This document shows positions 1 through 8,673 of a DNA stretch of 64,000 nt, piece after piece; position 1 is the first letter of the stretch; each line of letters starts with the position of its first letter. The notes below the pieces were generated by a model that did not search any database, was not told the DNA's origin, and worked only from the letters and a program-made list of their open reading frames with translations. Location of the stretch: contig CAZEQK010000003.1 in assembly GCA_964514395.1 (NCBI GenBank), forward strand, positions 1 to 64,000, read 5' to 3'. The translations under genes and the position numbers were made by a program. This DNA is from CAZEQK01 sp964514395 (GTDB lineage: Bacteria; Bacillota; Bacilli; Tepidibacillales; Tepidibacillaceae).

Positions 1-30
1 CACTTTCGTGGATTACGCTTGACTTTTACA

Positions 31-55
31 CTGTTCAGTTTTCAAAGAGCAAGGT
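31..55 (-). promoter_or_regulatory. rRNA operon leader with boxA-like element
   Basis: Read on the minus strand this stretch gives TTGCTCTTTGAAAACTGAAC, the boxA-like sequence typical of Firmicutes rRNA leaders and spacers. It lies downstream of a strong promoter, so a 16S gene probably begins just beyond the left edge. In B. subtilis an rRNA operon also follows lysS. No mature rRNA is inside the window. Confidence 0.75.
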
Positions 56-80
56 TGCTTTGTTTTTAGCAACATTAATT

Positions 81-109
81 ATAATAATAAAATCTTAATA
101 AAAAGTCAA
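81..109 (-). promoter_or_regulatory. Sigma-A promoter of the rRNA operon
   Basis: Minus-strand TTGACT (104-109) and TATTAT (81-86) are separated by exactly 17 bases, in a very AT-rich context that includes an upstream A/T run of UP-element type. It sits between the lysS terminator and the boxA leader, so it should drive the rRNA operon off the left edge. Confidence 0.7.
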
Positions 110-210
110 TATTTTTTTATCAACAAACAAGTTTTTAATGCATTTTTATATAATACCAATATTTCTTTTCAAATTCAAACGTTAATTTATGTATTTTATT
201 TTTTTATAGA

Positions 211-238
211 AAAGCTCACCATGCAAATGGTGAGCTTT
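211..238 (-). terminator. Terminator after lysS
   Basis: A perfect 12-bp inverted repeat with a GCAA loop lies about 35 bases after the lysS stop. The minus-strand T-run is short (TTTTCT). It separates the lysS transcript from the rRNA promoter. Confidence 0.75.
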
Positions 239-271
239 GATCGTAAATAAAATTCACAATTGATAAACTCA

Positions 272-1774
272 TTAAATTTCTGAAGATCTATCTCTCATCA
301 ATGGAAACAATAATACGTCCTTAATTGATGGTTGATTTGTAAAGAGCATTACTAAGCGGTCTATTCCTATTCCTAAGCCACCAGTTGGAGGCATTCCAAT
401 TTCTAAAGCATGGATAAAATCTTCATCCATTTCATGTGCTTCTTCATTTCCTAATTCTTTTTCTTTTAATTGTGATTCAAATCGCTGCCTTTGATCAATT
501 GGATCATTCAGCTCTGAAAAGGCATTAGCATGTTCCCTACTAACAATAAATAATTCAAAGCGATCCGTAAATCTAGGGTCTTTTTCATTTTTTTTGGCGA
601 GTGGTGATATTTCAACAGGATGACCAAATACAAAGGTTGGTTGAGTCAATTTTTCTTCAACTAGTTGCTCAAAAAATTCATTCACTATATGTCCATAGGT
701 CATATGGGCTTCTATCTGAATATTATATTCATGTGCTATTTTACGAGCTTCTTCATCAGTCATCTGTTTACTTAAATCAACATTTACATATTTCTTTATT
801 GCATCTATCATTGAAATTCTTTCCCAAGGGGGTTCAAGATTTATTTCTTCTCCTTGATAATCAATCCTGTTGGTTCCTATTACCTCCTTGGCTACAAATG
901 ATACTGCATTTTCTGTAAGCTCCATTATACTATGAAAATCTCCATATGCTTCATATAACTCTAACATTGTGAATTCCGGATTATGTCTAGTGGATATTCC
1001 TTCATTTCTAAAAACTCTTCCTATTTCATATACCTTTTCCATTCCACCTACAATTAATCTTTTCAAATGTAGCTCTATTGCAATTCGCATATATAGTTGC
1101 ATATCCAATGTATTATGGTGTGTAGTAAAAGGCCTTGCTGCAGCACCACCTGCAATTCCATGCATCATTGGTGTTTCTACTTCGATATATCCCAATTTAT
1201 CTAAATAATTTCTTAATGACTGAATAATTTTGCTTCTAATTAAAAAGGTGTTTTTCACTTCTGGATTAACAATTAAATCTAAGTATCTTTGACGGTATCT
1301 GAGCTCTACATCTTTTAATCCATGAAACTTATCCGGTAATGGATATAGCGATTTTGTAAGTACTGTTAATTTATGTGCCTTTACACTAGTTTCACCTTTA
1401 TTTGTTTTAAAAACATTTCCCTCTATACCTATAATATCTCCAAGGTCTAATAGATCAAATGCTTTGAATTCTTCAGCAGTCACTTGGTCTTTTCTAATAT
1501 AAATTTGAATTCTGCCACTTAAATCTTGAACATGAGCAAATCCTGCTTTTCCTTGTAAACGTTTTGACATTAAACGCCCAGCAATTTTCACATGGACATT
1601 CTTCACTTCTATTTCTTCTTTCGTTAATTCGTCCAATTCAGAAAGTATATTTTCTGCTTTATGTGTTCTTTCAAATTTGAAACCAAAAGGATTAATCCCA
1701 AGATTTTTTAATTCATCTAATTTTTGGCGACGCAATACAAGTAACTCATTTAATTCAGTCACCTCTTGGCTCAT
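272..1774 (-). CDS. lysS: Lysyl-tRNA synthetase, class II
   Basis: Charges tRNA-Lys with lysine in the cytosol. The 500-residue length is normal for bacterial LysRS. An N-terminal OB-fold anticodon-binding domain (about 60-165) precedes the class II catalytic core. Visible motifs are the motif 2 segment 'FRNEGISTRHNPEFTMLE' and the motif 3 segment 'GLGIGIDRLVMLF' near the C terminus. The start MSQEVTELNELL is normal. It is the last gene before the rRNA operon and follows greA by 21 bases, so both probably share a transcript. Nothing is missing. Confidence 0.97.
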   Translation of the reverse strand: MSQEVTELNELLVLRRQKLDELKNLGINPFGFKFERTHKAENILSELDELTKEEIEVKNVHVKIAGRLMSKRLQGKAGFAHVQDLSGRIQIYIRKDQVTAEEFKAFDLLDLGDIIGIEGNVFKTNKGETSVKAHKLTVLTKSLYPLPDKFHGLKDVELRYRQRYLDLIVNPEVKNTFLIRSKIIQSLRNYLDKLGYIEVETPMMHGIAGGAAARPFTTHHNTLDMQLYMRIAIELHLKRLIVGGMEKVYEIGRVFRNEGISTRHNPEFTMLELYEAYGDFHSIMELTENAVSFVAKEVIGTNRIDYQGEEINLEPPWERISMIDAIKKYVNVDLSKQMTDEEARKIAHEYNIQIEAHMTYGHIVNEFFEQLVEEKLTQPTFVFGHPVEISPLAKKNEKDPRFTDRFELFIVSREHANAFSELNDPIDQRQRFESQLKEKELGNEEAHEMDEDFIHALEIGMPPTGGLGIGIDRLVMLFTNQPSIKDVLLFPLMRDRSSEI

Positions 1775-1795
1775 TTATACCAACCCCATATTCTA

Positions 1796-2275
1796 CTATT
1801 TTTTTATAATGTCTAATACTTCATACTGGATGATTCCAGCTGGTGCGGACACTTCGACCAATGCCCCTTTTTGTTTCCCAAGTAAAGCTTTTCCTACAGG
1901 AGATTCATTTGAAATTAAGTTTGATGTTGGATCTGATTCCGCTGACCCTACAATTGTATATTCTACTATATCTTTAAACTCAAGATCTTTTAGCTTTACA
2001 GTTGAACCAATACTAACAACATCCGTATTTACTTCGGCCTCATTAATAATACGTGCATTTCTCAACATTTTATCAAGTGTAATAATTCTTCCTTCAATGA
2101 ATGCTTGTTCATTTTTAGCATCGTCATACTCTGAATTTTCACTTATATCTCCATAACCAATTGCTGTCTTTATTCTTTCTGCAACTTCTCTACGCTTTAC
2201 TGATTTCAAATGTTCAAGCTCATCTTCTAGCTTTTTAAGACCAGAAGGTGTTAAAATAACTTCTTTATCCGCCAT
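1796..2275 (-). CDS. greA: Transcription elongation factor GreA
   Basis: GreA enters the secondary channel of RNA polymerase and triggers cleavage of backtracked transcripts. The 159-residue protein has the N-terminal coiled coil (about 1-75, containing 'ENSEYDDAKNEQAFIEGRI', whose acidic tip acts at the active site) and a C-terminal FKBP-like domain with 'ISNESPVGKALLGK'. It lies between dusB and lysS, an arrangement seen in many Bacillales although B. subtilis has greA elsewhere. A GGGG Shine-Dalgarno sequence precedes the ATG. Confidence 0.96.
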   Translation of the reverse strand: MADKEVILTPSGLKKLEDELEHLKSVKRREVAERIKTAIGYGDISENSEYDDAKNEQAFIEGRIITLDKMLRNARIINEAEVNTDVVSIGSTVKLKDLEFKDIVEYTIVGSAESDPTSNLISNESPVGKALLGKQKGALVEVSAPAGIIQYEVLDIIKK

Positions 2276-2363
2276 ATATAATTCCCCTTTGTGTAAGATT
2301 TTACATACGATTATATGTTTATATTGTAAAAATATACGAATAAATACAAAAAAGAAAATAGAA

Positions 2364-2398
2364 TAAAAAGCTTCCTTTATATCTCAACAAAGAAGCTT
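2364..2398 (-). terminator. Terminator after dusB
   Basis: Minus-strand AAGCTTCTTT pairs with AAAGGAAGCTT (one bulged base) and is followed by TTTTTATT. It lies in the 210-base gap between dusB and greA, so greA and lysS probably have their own promoter in the remaining AT-rich sequence. Confidence 0.75.
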
Positions 2399-2485
2399 CA
2401 ATAAAACTGTTTTACATATATTTATTCGTCATTAATCTGATGGGTATTATATTGCAATTGTAACAAGATGTCAACTTTGTTGCTT

Positions 2486-3469
2486 TTAAATAGCTACATT
2501 ATATTCTATATTTTTGACATATTCAAGTAATACTTCCATCATTTCGCCTTTTGTCTCTACCTCATTGATGCGTTCACGTATTCTTGATGAACCTTGTAAA
2601 CCCTTAATATACCATCCTGCGTGTTTTCTCATTTCCTTTACACCAATTACTTCTCCTTTAAGGGCAATTAATCGGTCCATATGAAGAAATGCAATTTTTA
2701 TTTTTTCTTCAGCAGTAGGCTCAGGCGGTAATACCCCAGTTTTCAAATATCTCACTGTATTATATATAATCCATGGATTTCCTAAAGCTCCTCTACCGAT
2801 CATTACTCCATCAACATTTGTTTCGTCAATCATTCTTTTTGCATCCAAAGGTGAGAAAATATCTCCATTCCCAAACACAGGTATACTAACAGCATCCTTT
2901 ACTTGCTTGATAATATTCCAATCCGCTTTACCAGCATACATCTGTTCTTTTGTTCTTCCATGAACAGCAATTGCACTAGCTCCAGCTGATTCGAGTGCCT
3001 TAGCATTTTCAACAGCATTTTTATGTCGTTCATCCCAACCAGTTCTGATTTTAACTGTAACTGGTTTATTGACCGCTTTAACAACAGTAGCTACTGCTTC
3101 CTCTATACTAAATGGATCTAAAAGCCATTTTGACCCTGCTCCATTTTTTGTTATTTTTGGTACAGGACATCCCATATTGATATCAATTATATCTGCATTG
3201 GTATACTTATCAATATATCTAGCAGCTTCAGCTAGAGTATTCTTATTATTACCAGATATTTGTAAACTAGCAGGTTTTTCAATCTCTGCTATTTCAAGCA
3301 TTTTTAAAGTTCGTTCATTTTTGTTTAGTATCGCTTTATCACTTACCATCTCAGTTATCATTAATCCTGAGCCAAATTCACGGGCAATCAGCCTATAGGC
3401 ATTATTACTAACACCTGCCATAGGTGCTAAAACGACATTGCTATCTAATTCAACATTCCCTATTTTCAT
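2486..3469 (-). CDS. dusB: tRNA-dihydrouridine synthase DusB
   Basis: FMN-dependent enzyme that reduces specific uridines in the tRNA D-loop. The 327-residue protein begins with the TIM-barrel signature 'APMAGVSNNAYRLIARE'. It has the active-site segment 'NMGCPVPKITKNGAGS' with the catalytic Cys, the 'VKIRTGW' and 'AVHGRTKEQMY' strands, and the phosphate-binding 'GNGDI' and 'GVMIGRGALGNPW'. It ends the folate cluster transcript: yazB lies 18 bases upstream and a terminator follows. It corresponds to B. subtilis yacF. Confidence 0.95.
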   Translation of the reverse strand: MKIGNVELDSNVVLAPMAGVSNNAYRLIAREFGSGLMITEMVSDKAILNKNERTLKMLEIAEIEKPASLQISGNNKNTLAEAARYIDKYTNADIIDINMGCPVPKITKNGAGSKWLLDPFSIEEAVATVVKAVNKPVTVKIRTGWDERHKNAVENAKALESAGASAIAVHGRTKEQMYAGKADWNIIKQVKDAVSIPVFGNGDIFSPLDAKRMIDETNVDGVMIGRGALGNPWIIYNTVRYLKTGVLPPEPTAEEKIKIAFLHMDRLIALKGEVIGVKEMRKHAGWYIKGLQGSSRIRERINEVETKGEMMEVLLEYVKNIEYNVAI

Positions 3470-3487
3470 CTGTTTTCACCTTTATAA

Positions 3488-3691
3488 TCATTTTTTCTTT
3501 TCTAGTAATTCATCTATTTCTATCCCTAAAACTTTACTTATTTTCTCAATTAATACTAAATCTGCTTCTCGAGTTCCTCTTTCAATTGTCCCTAGCAATG
3601 AAACAGATACTCCCATTTTATCTGCTAATTCTATCTGAGTAAAGCCTTTTAATTTTCGAAAGGCTTTAATTCTTTTGCTTAAACTTTCCAT
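3488..3691 (-). CDS. yazB: Small helix-turn-helix (Xre family) protein YazB
   Basis: A 67-residue protein made of almost nothing but one lambda-repressor-type helix-turn-helix (Xre family). The recognition segment is 'ELADKMGVSVSLLGTIERG'. It has no effector domain. Its start overlaps the end of folK by 13 bases, so the genes are translationally coupled. The same small gene sits between folK and dusB in B. subtilis, where its targets are unknown to me. It could act on DNA as a dimer, but this is inferred from the fold alone. Confidence 0.85.
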   Translation of the reverse strand: MESLSKRIKAFRKLKGFTQIELADKMGVSVSLLGTIERGTREADLVLIEKISKVLGIEIDELLEKKK

Positions 3692-4167
3692 TTTTTTAAT
3701 GCTCCTTCTTTCTGATCTAATTCATCGATATATTGTTTTATAGTTAGAGATTTACCTGGTATATCTCCCGAATAAATTTCAGCTAAAGGAACTAGAACAA
3801 ATAATCTTTTCATTATATATGGATGTGGAACCTCTAATACTTCATTCTTTATTATCATACCATCGTATAATAAAATATCAATATCTATGGTTCTTGGTCC
3901 CCAGTGTATTAATCTTTTTCTACCTAATTTCGCTTCGATATCATTTACAAAGTTTAATAAACCCATAGGTGATAATGTTGTATTTATTTCTACAACCATG
4001 TTTAAAAAGTTAGGTTGATTTATATATCCATAGGGTTCCGTTTCATAAATAGATGATTCTTTTGTGACTTCTATTTCGTTGTTTAATTTAAGTACAGAAA
4101 TAGCAGTACTAATATGATGATGGCGATCTCCAAGATTAGAACCTAAGCCTAAAAAAACCTTACTCAT
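3679..4167 (-). CDS. folK: 6-hydroxymethyl-7,8-dihydropterin pyrophosphokinase
   Basis: Transfers pyrophosphate from ATP to hydroxymethyl-dihydropterin, the step before FolP in folate synthesis. The 162-residue length is typical. Signatures are the N-terminal 'FLGLGSNLGDRHHHI', 'YETEPYG' and the metal-binding 'WGPRTIDIDILLYDG', followed by 'VPHPYIMKRLFVLVPLAEI'. It overlaps folB by 8 bases and yazB by 13, consistent with one tightly coupled operon folP-folB-folK-yazB-dusB. Confidence 0.96.
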   Translation of the reverse strand: MSKVFLGLGSNLGDRHHHISTAISVLKLNNEIEVTKESSIYETEPYGYINQPNFLNMVVEINTTLSPMGLLNFVNDIEAKLGRKRLIHWGPRTIDIDILLYDGMIIKNEVLEVPHPYIMKRLFVLVPLAEIYSGDIPGKSLTIKQYIDELDQKEGALKKWKV

Positions 4168-4531
4168 AATTAATAGCTTCTCTCTTTATTTCAACAGAAA
4201 CACTTTGCAGATGACCAGGTATGGGTGGCTGTAATTTTTTAACCCTAATTATTATATACTGTAGGGGAAATAATCGAAATAGTTCAGAAGATATAGTTTC
4301 TGCTAGGGATTCTAATAATTTTTTTTTGGTCCCTGTTACTATATCATGAACAACTTGATATACTAGTGCATAATTTACAGTATCCTCAATACAGTCACTC
4401 TTCCCAGCTTTTTTTAAATCTAGGAACATTTCTAAGTCCACTTCGAATTTTTGTCCCAAGTTTTTTTCTTCTTCAAAAATTCCATGATAAGCATAAAATT
4501 GCATTTTTTCAAATATTATTTTATCCATCAT
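4160..4531 (-). CDS. folB: Dihydroneopterin aldolase
   Basis: Cleaves dihydroneopterin to hydroxymethyl-dihydropterin and glycolaldehyde, feeding FolK. The 123-residue protein carries the family signature 'MQFYAYHGIFEEEKNLGQKF' with the conserved Tyr/His and Glu, then 'VNYALVYQVV' and 'LLESLAETIS'. The product probably forms the usual octamer of two rings. Two adjacent Met codons could start it; the first is used here. It is separated from folP by about 80 bases that contain a repeat element. Confidence 0.95.
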   Translation of the reverse strand: MMDKIIFEKMQFYAYHGIFEEEKNLGQKFEVDLEMFLDLKKAGKSDCIEDTVNYALVYQVVHDIVTGTKKKLLESLAETISSELFRLFPLQYIIIRVKKLQPPIPGHLQSVSVEIKREAINYE

Positions 4532-4554
4532 ATCTCCTCAGTTTCTATTTTAGC

Positions 4555-4619
4555 TAAAGTGAAACTTCATTCAGTGGTTTCCTGAATGTTAGTTGACCTT
4601 ATCCAGGAGCTTAGCGGCG
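4555..4619. repeat. Intergenic repeat, copy A (folP-folB gap)
   Basis: Two blocks, 4555-4574 (TAAAGTGAAACTTCATTCAG) and 4598-4619 (beginning CTTATCCAGGAGC), recur in diverged form at 5869-5888 and 5923-5944. Between the blocks this copy has a perfect CATTCAG/CTGAATG hairpin. The left part overlaps no gene; the right end supplies the last codons and stop of folP. It looks like a small dispersed, non-coding repeat. Confidence 0.55.
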
Positions 4620-5813
4620 GTTTGCTATCGGGCAAACCATGGCATCTGTCATTTCTGCTACTCTTTTCATTTCCTTTACATCATGAACTCTAATAATTTT
4701 ACAGCCTTTCATAATTCCTAAGGTTATAGTAGCTGCTGTACCTTCCATTCTTTCATTTACTGGTAAATCTAAGGTCAAACCTATCATTGACTTTCTTGAA
4801 GTTCCTAATAATACAGGATAGCCTAATGCGACAATTTCATCTAATCTATTCATAACTAATAAATTATCCTCATAGGACTTCGCAAAACCTATCCCAGGGT
4901 CTAGAATAATATTTTCTTTTTTTACTCCTGCACTAAGCGCGATATTAATACTCTCTTTTAAATCGAAAATAATATCATCTAATAAACTGTTATAATTTGC
5001 TTTTTCTCGATTGTGCATGAGTATAGATGGGACGTGAAACTCTGCAGCCACCTTAGCCATATCAGGATCCTTTTTAAAGCCCCAAACATCATTTATCATA
5101 TGAGCTCCAGCTATGATTGCTCTTTTTGCAACTTTACTCTTGTAGGTGTCTATGGATATAGGGATAGATATCTCCTTTGATAATCTTTCTATTACGGGTA
5201 TTACCCGTTCAAGCTCTTCCTCTAAAGAAACAGAGTGGTGCCCAGGCCTTGTTGACTCTCCACCTATATCAATGACATCTGCACCAGCTTCAACCATCTG
5301 TTTCGCATGTACGATGGCTTCATCGATATTATTATATTTTCCCCCATCTGAAAATGAATCAGGGGTGACATTTAAAATACCCATGATTAAAGTTCTTTTA
5401 TTCATTGGAAGAAAAATTCCTTTACAGTCAAGTTCTCTTGCTTTTTTTATTTCTTCTTTGCTAGCTATTACATTTTTTATTTCCTCAGCTGTTTTCTTTA
5501 AGCCAAAAGGCTGTAAATTCAATTTGCCCAGTACTTCTAAAAACTGTTTTTTTGTACCCATTAATAATACATCAGAGAATTCTTTCGTAAGCATAGAAAC
5601 TTCCTTGTGTAATACTGCCTCTCCACCCCTAGATAGCATCTCTTGCTTAAGAATATTGGCAGCTTTTAAGGAAACGTTTTGCACTTTTATTAACAATAAT
5701 TCTCCCTTAGGTAGCATGAGATTAATGCCAACTTCATCTGCTCCTATTCTTCTCATTTCATCTTTCAGTTGCTTTGTACTATTCACCTTCATCATATGAA
5801 TATTTGCTTCCAC
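4611..5813 (-). CDS. folP: Dihydropteroate synthase with N-terminal extension
   Basis: Condenses p-aminobenzoate with hydroxymethyl-dihydropterin pyrophosphate. The core TIM barrel starts near residue 139, with signature 1 'MGILNVTPDSFSDGGKY' and signature 2 'DIGGESTRPGH'; 'SIDTYKSKVA', 'INDVWG', 'DPGIGFAKS' and 'IRVHDV' follow. At 400 residues it is about 120-135 longer than B. subtilis Sul because of an N-terminal segment (1-135) that I do not recognise beyond an alpha/beta look. The GTG start has a poor Shine-Dalgarno sequence; Met7 is an alternative. First gene of the folate operon. Confidence 0.93.
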   Translation of the reverse strand: MEANIHMMKVNSTKQLKDEMRRIGADEVGINLMLPKGELLLIKVQNVSLKAANILKQEMLSRGGEAVLHKEVSMLTKEFSDVLLMGTKKQFLEVLGKLNLQPFGLKKTAEEIKNVIASKEEIKKARELDCKGIFLPMNKRTLIMGILNVTPDSFSDGGKYNNIDEAIVHAKQMVEAGADVIDIGGESTRPGHHSVSLEEELERVIPVIERLSKEISIPISIDTYKSKVAKRAIIAGAHMINDVWGFKKDPDMAKVAAEFHVPSILMHNREKANYNSLLDDIIFDLKESINIALSAGVKKENIILDPGIGFAKSYEDNLLVMNRLDEIVALGYPVLLGTSRKSMIGLTLDLPVNERMEGTAATITLGIMKGCKIIRVHDVKEMKRVAEMTDAMVCPIANRR

Positions 5814-5868
5814 CCAACAACACGTCCCTTATATGGAAAATAACAGTCCGCTCCATCTTATAAACCGA

Positions 5869-5944
5869 TAAAGTGAATCTTCATACAGCTGAATATTTTA
5901 TTCCAACTTAGTATTATTTAAACTTATCTAGGAGCATAGCGCCG
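5869..5944. repeat. Intergenic repeat, copy B (upstream of folP)
   Basis: Diverged second copy of the element at 4555-4619. Shared blocks are 5869-5888 (TAAAGTGAATCTTCATACAG) and 5923-5944 (beginning CTTATCTAGGAGC), with a longer, unrelated centre. It lies in the 190-base gap between folP and the foldase gene, the place where B. subtilis carries cysK and pabB-pabA-pabC. Nothing else is recognisable in the gap apart from a terminator. Confidence 0.5.
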
Positions 5945-6004
5945 ATTACCTCTCGCTTGCACACATTGTAAAATATCAAAGAGTATTAGTAGCGGTATCG
6001 GACA

Positions 6005-6030
6005 AAAAGGTCAACTTTTGTTGACCTTTT
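6005..6030 (-). terminator. Terminator after PpiC foldase gene
   Basis: Perfect 11-bp stem AAAAGGTCAAC/GTTGACCTTTT with a four-base loop, followed on the minus strand by TTTTTGT. A-rich on the other side, so it may also work in the opposite direction. It ends the coaX-hslO-foldase transcript. Confidence 0.8.
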
Positions 6031-6045
6031 ATTATCTATATTATT

Positions 6046-6945
6046 TTATTTAAATGAAGGATCTAAAATTTTAACATTCATTTCTTTTTTTAACTTTTCC
6101 AAAACTTCAGGCAAAGAAGGTACTTGACTTAATGCTAAGTCTCGTTTAATTTCATTTTTTACTTCATCGTAGGAATAGGTTATTTCTTTTTTATAATCTA
6201 ATAGCTTTATTATGGCATAAGTATTATTACTTAATTCAACAGTCGCTAAATCATTTGTATCCATTGTTTTTACTTTTTCTAGGATTGTTGGATCAACAGA
6301 TGGGTCAGTTACAGAAATATAACCCAAATCCCCACCACTACCTAAAGATAAAGCATCGATTGATTTTTCTTTTGCTAAAGTATTAAAATTCGAGCCATTA
6401 TTTAGCTCATCTACAACCTTATCCGCATCATCTTTTGTTTTTACAACAATCTGTTCTATATGAAATTTTTCAGGCTCACTATAGCTAGAAGGGTTATTTT
6501 TATATCGTTGCTTCAACTCATCCTCAGATATATTGATGTCCTTTGTTGCTATCTCTTCCCATAAGATATTATACTTTATATAATTTTTAAGCTGTTCTTT
6601 CGTCCATCCCATTTGGTCTTTAAGATAATTTTGAAAATCTTCTTCTGTTGCATAATCCTGTTTGAATTGGTTATATTGACGGTCAATCTCATCTTGACTA
6701 GCTGTTATCCCATACTTTCCAGCTGCTAATTCGACAATCTTTCTATTTATTATTTGATCCAAAACTTCTTTTCCATACAATTCCTTAACCTCTTTAATAA
6801 ATTCTGACTGGGTAATTTTTTGCCCACTTATCGTTGCTACAGTCCTATCCTCTGCAGTCAATTTATTGTTAAACCATAGGTATTCACCAATTACTCCAGC
6901 AAGTAAGACAATAATTAAACCAAATACTATTCTATTTTTCCACAT
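6046..6945 (-). CDS. Membrane-anchored parvulin-type peptidyl-prolyl isomerase (YacD-like)
   Basis: A 299-residue extracytoplasmic protein with one N-terminal membrane helix (about 7-25) and no lipobox. SurA-N-like helices follow (about 35-150, 'GQKITQSEFIKEVKELYG'), then a parvulin domain (about 160-255) with 'FHIEQIVVKTKDDADKV' and 'FNTLAKEKSID...GGDLGYI'. By family it should assist folding of exported proteins. It occupies the position of B. subtilis yacD, after hslO. It is related to, but clearly distinct from, the lipoprotein foldase at 28420-29337. Confidence 0.88.
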   Translation of the reverse strand: MWKNRIVFGLIIVLLAGVIGEYLWFNNKLTAEDRTVATISGQKITQSEFIKEVKELYGKEVLDQIINRKIVELAAGKYGITASQDEIDRQYNQFKQDYATEEDFQNYLKDQMGWTKEQLKNYIKYNILWEEIATKDINISEDELKQRYKNNPSSYSEPEKFHIEQIVVKTKDDADKVVDELNNGSNFNTLAKEKSIDALSLGSGGDLGYISVTDPSVDPTILEKVKTMDTNDLATVELSNNTYAIIKLLDYKKEITYSYDEVKNEIKRDLALSQVPSLPEVLEKLKKEMNVKILDPSFK

Positions 6946-6958
6946 GTGTTTTACACCC

Positions 6959-7837
6959 CTATTTTTTATCTATCTTAACTTTCATACGATTTAATTCATC
7001 AATATTAAACTGATACGTGGTCCTACAAAATTGACAAGTTACCTCTGCCCTTCCTTGTTTATTTATCATATCCTCTATTTCTTCTGTTCCTAAATTAATT
7101 AATATATTTTCTATCCTATCTCTCGAACAATTACATTTAAAGCTTACATTCGTTCTCTCTAAGATTCTATATTGATTTTTAAAAAATATTTCTAAAATTC
7201 CCTCAGGAGAAACACCTTGATCAATTAAGCTTGATATTGGTGGCATACTATTGATTGCAAGTTCTATTTTATCAAGATCTTCTTCATTCAAACCTGGTAG
7301 CAGTTGAATGATAAAGCCTCCAGAAGCTCGTATACTATGATCAGGATTAACTAAGACACCAGCACCTACAGAGGATGGGGTTTGTTCTGAATGAACAAAA
7401 TAATAGGTAAAGTCTTCAGCTAGTTCGCCCGATATGATGGGAGTACTCCCTCTATATGGTTCTTTAAGACCCATATCTTTTATCACGTATATATTTCCTT
7501 TACCAACAGCTTTAGCTACATCTAGTTTCCCAGCCTTACTTAAGGGCAAGTCTATGTGTGGATTAGTAACATAGCCCCTTACTTCACCATTTGCCTTAGC
7601 ATCAATAACTATTTGCCCAATGGGACCATCCCCATTAATTTGTATGGTTAACTTTTCTTCACCCTTTAGCATAGAACCCATTAATACACCAATTGTAGTT
7701 GCTCTACCTAAGGCAGCGCTAGCTACTGGCCATGTGTCATGATTTGTTTGAAGATTTTTTACAAGCTCAGTTGAGTTTATTGTATATACTCTAACCTTAT
7801 CATCAAAGGCTAATGCCTTTATTAAATAATCAGACAT
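6959..7837 (-). CDS. hslO: Hsp33 redox-regulated chaperone
   Basis: Cytosolic holdase activated by oxidation. The C-terminal zinc/redox switch has four cysteines as CxC ('FKCNCSRDRI') and CxxC ('VTCQFCRTTY'), as in the family. The N-terminal domain begins 'MSDYLIKALAFDDKVRVY'. I chose this ATG (292 residues) over a GTG nine bases upstream because AAAGGGTG lies at proper distance before it and overlaps the GTG. It sits between coaX and the foldase gene, as in B. subtilis. Confidence 0.95.
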   Translation of the reverse strand: MSDYLIKALAFDDKVRVYTINSTELVKNLQTNHDTWPVASAALGRATTIGVLMGSMLKGEEKLTIQINGDGPIGQIVIDAKANGEVRGYVTNPHIDLPLSKAGKLDVAKAVGKGNIYVIKDMGLKEPYRGSTPIISGELAEDFTYYFVHSEQTPSSVGAGVLVNPDHSIRASGGFIIQLLPGLNEEDLDKIELAINSMPPISSLIDQGVSPEGILEIFFKNQYRILERTNVSFKCNCSRDRIENILINLGTEEIEDMINKQGRAEVTCQFCRTTYQFNIDELNRMKVKIDKK

Positions 7838-7908
7838 CCTATTCACCCTTTAAGTTTACTTAAGATCGTTAATTATTAGGGAAGGAATTGAATTTACCTA
7901 TCGTTAGC

Positions 7909-8673
7909 TTACAAGTTCTTATTATAAATCATTCTTAAACCTTCTAATGTCAATAATGTATTTACCATTTCTATTGTCTTTGACTCACTTGCTATTAGGG
8001 TTGCAAGACCTCCTGTTGCGACAACCTTTGGTTTTTTATGACTCTGTTGTATCATTCTTTCTACAATAGCATCCACTTGTCCAACAAAACCAAATATAAT
8101 TCCTGATTGCATCGCTTCAATAGTATTCTTTCCTATTACACTCTCTGGTTTAATTAACTCTATTCTCGGCAATTTTGCAGCTCTTTGGTAAAGAGCTTCG
8201 GTAGATATTCCTATTCCAGGTGCTATAGCTCCACCTTTATAGGCTCCTTCTTCATCAATATAATCAAACGTTGTAGCAGTTCCAAAATCGATAATAATGA
8301 GTGGCGTGCCATATGTCTTTATTGCTGCTACAGCATTTACTATCCTATCTGCTCCAACCTCTTTGGGATTTTCTAAACTGATTTTAATCCCTGTTTTTAT
8401 TCCTGGTCCTACGATCATTGGGTTTTTCTTAAAGTATTTCTTAGCCATTTTATCTAGGGAATAAATTAATGGTGGCACAACAGATGAAATAATAATACCA
8501 TTAATACCATCGTTTGCTATATGATGGTATTCTAATAAATTTTTGATAAGCATTCCGTACTCATCTTCTGTTTTATTTCTATCCGTAGCTACTCGCCAAT
8601 GAACTAGCAATTTATCTTGATTATAAACACCTAAAACAATATTTGTATTGCCTACATCTATGGCTAGGATCAT
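7909..8673 (-). CDS. coaX: Type III pantothenate kinase
   Basis: Phosphorylates pantothenate, the first step of coenzyme A synthesis. The 254-residue protein opens with the ASKHA phosphate motif 'DVGNTNIVLGVY' and contains 'GADRIVNAVAA' and 'IIDFGTATTFDYID', typical of the CoaX family that needs a monovalent cation and does not respond to CoA. The C-terminal 'VVATGGLA' is conserved. It directly precedes hslO, as in B. subtilis. About 160 bases upstream hold only the fhs terminator and AT-rich sequence. Confidence 0.96.
   Translation of the reverse strand: MILAIDVGNTNIVLGVYNQDKLLVHWRVATDRNKTEDEYGMLIKNLLEYHHIANDGINGIIISSVVPPLIYSLDKMAKKYFKKNPMIVGPGIKTGIKISLENPKEVGADRIVNAVAAIKTYGTPLIIIDFGTATTFDYIDEEGAYKGGAIAPGIGISTEALYQRAAKLPRIELIKPESVIGKNTIEAMQSGIIFGFVGQVDAIVERMIQQSHKKPKVVATGGLATLIASESKTIEMVNTLLTLEGLRMIYNKNL

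Noticed and set aside
5146..5799. Plus-strand open frame of 217 codons opposite folP
   Set aside because: Lies entirely over the folP coding sequence, has no ribosome site or recognisable motif, and folP is a clear gene.
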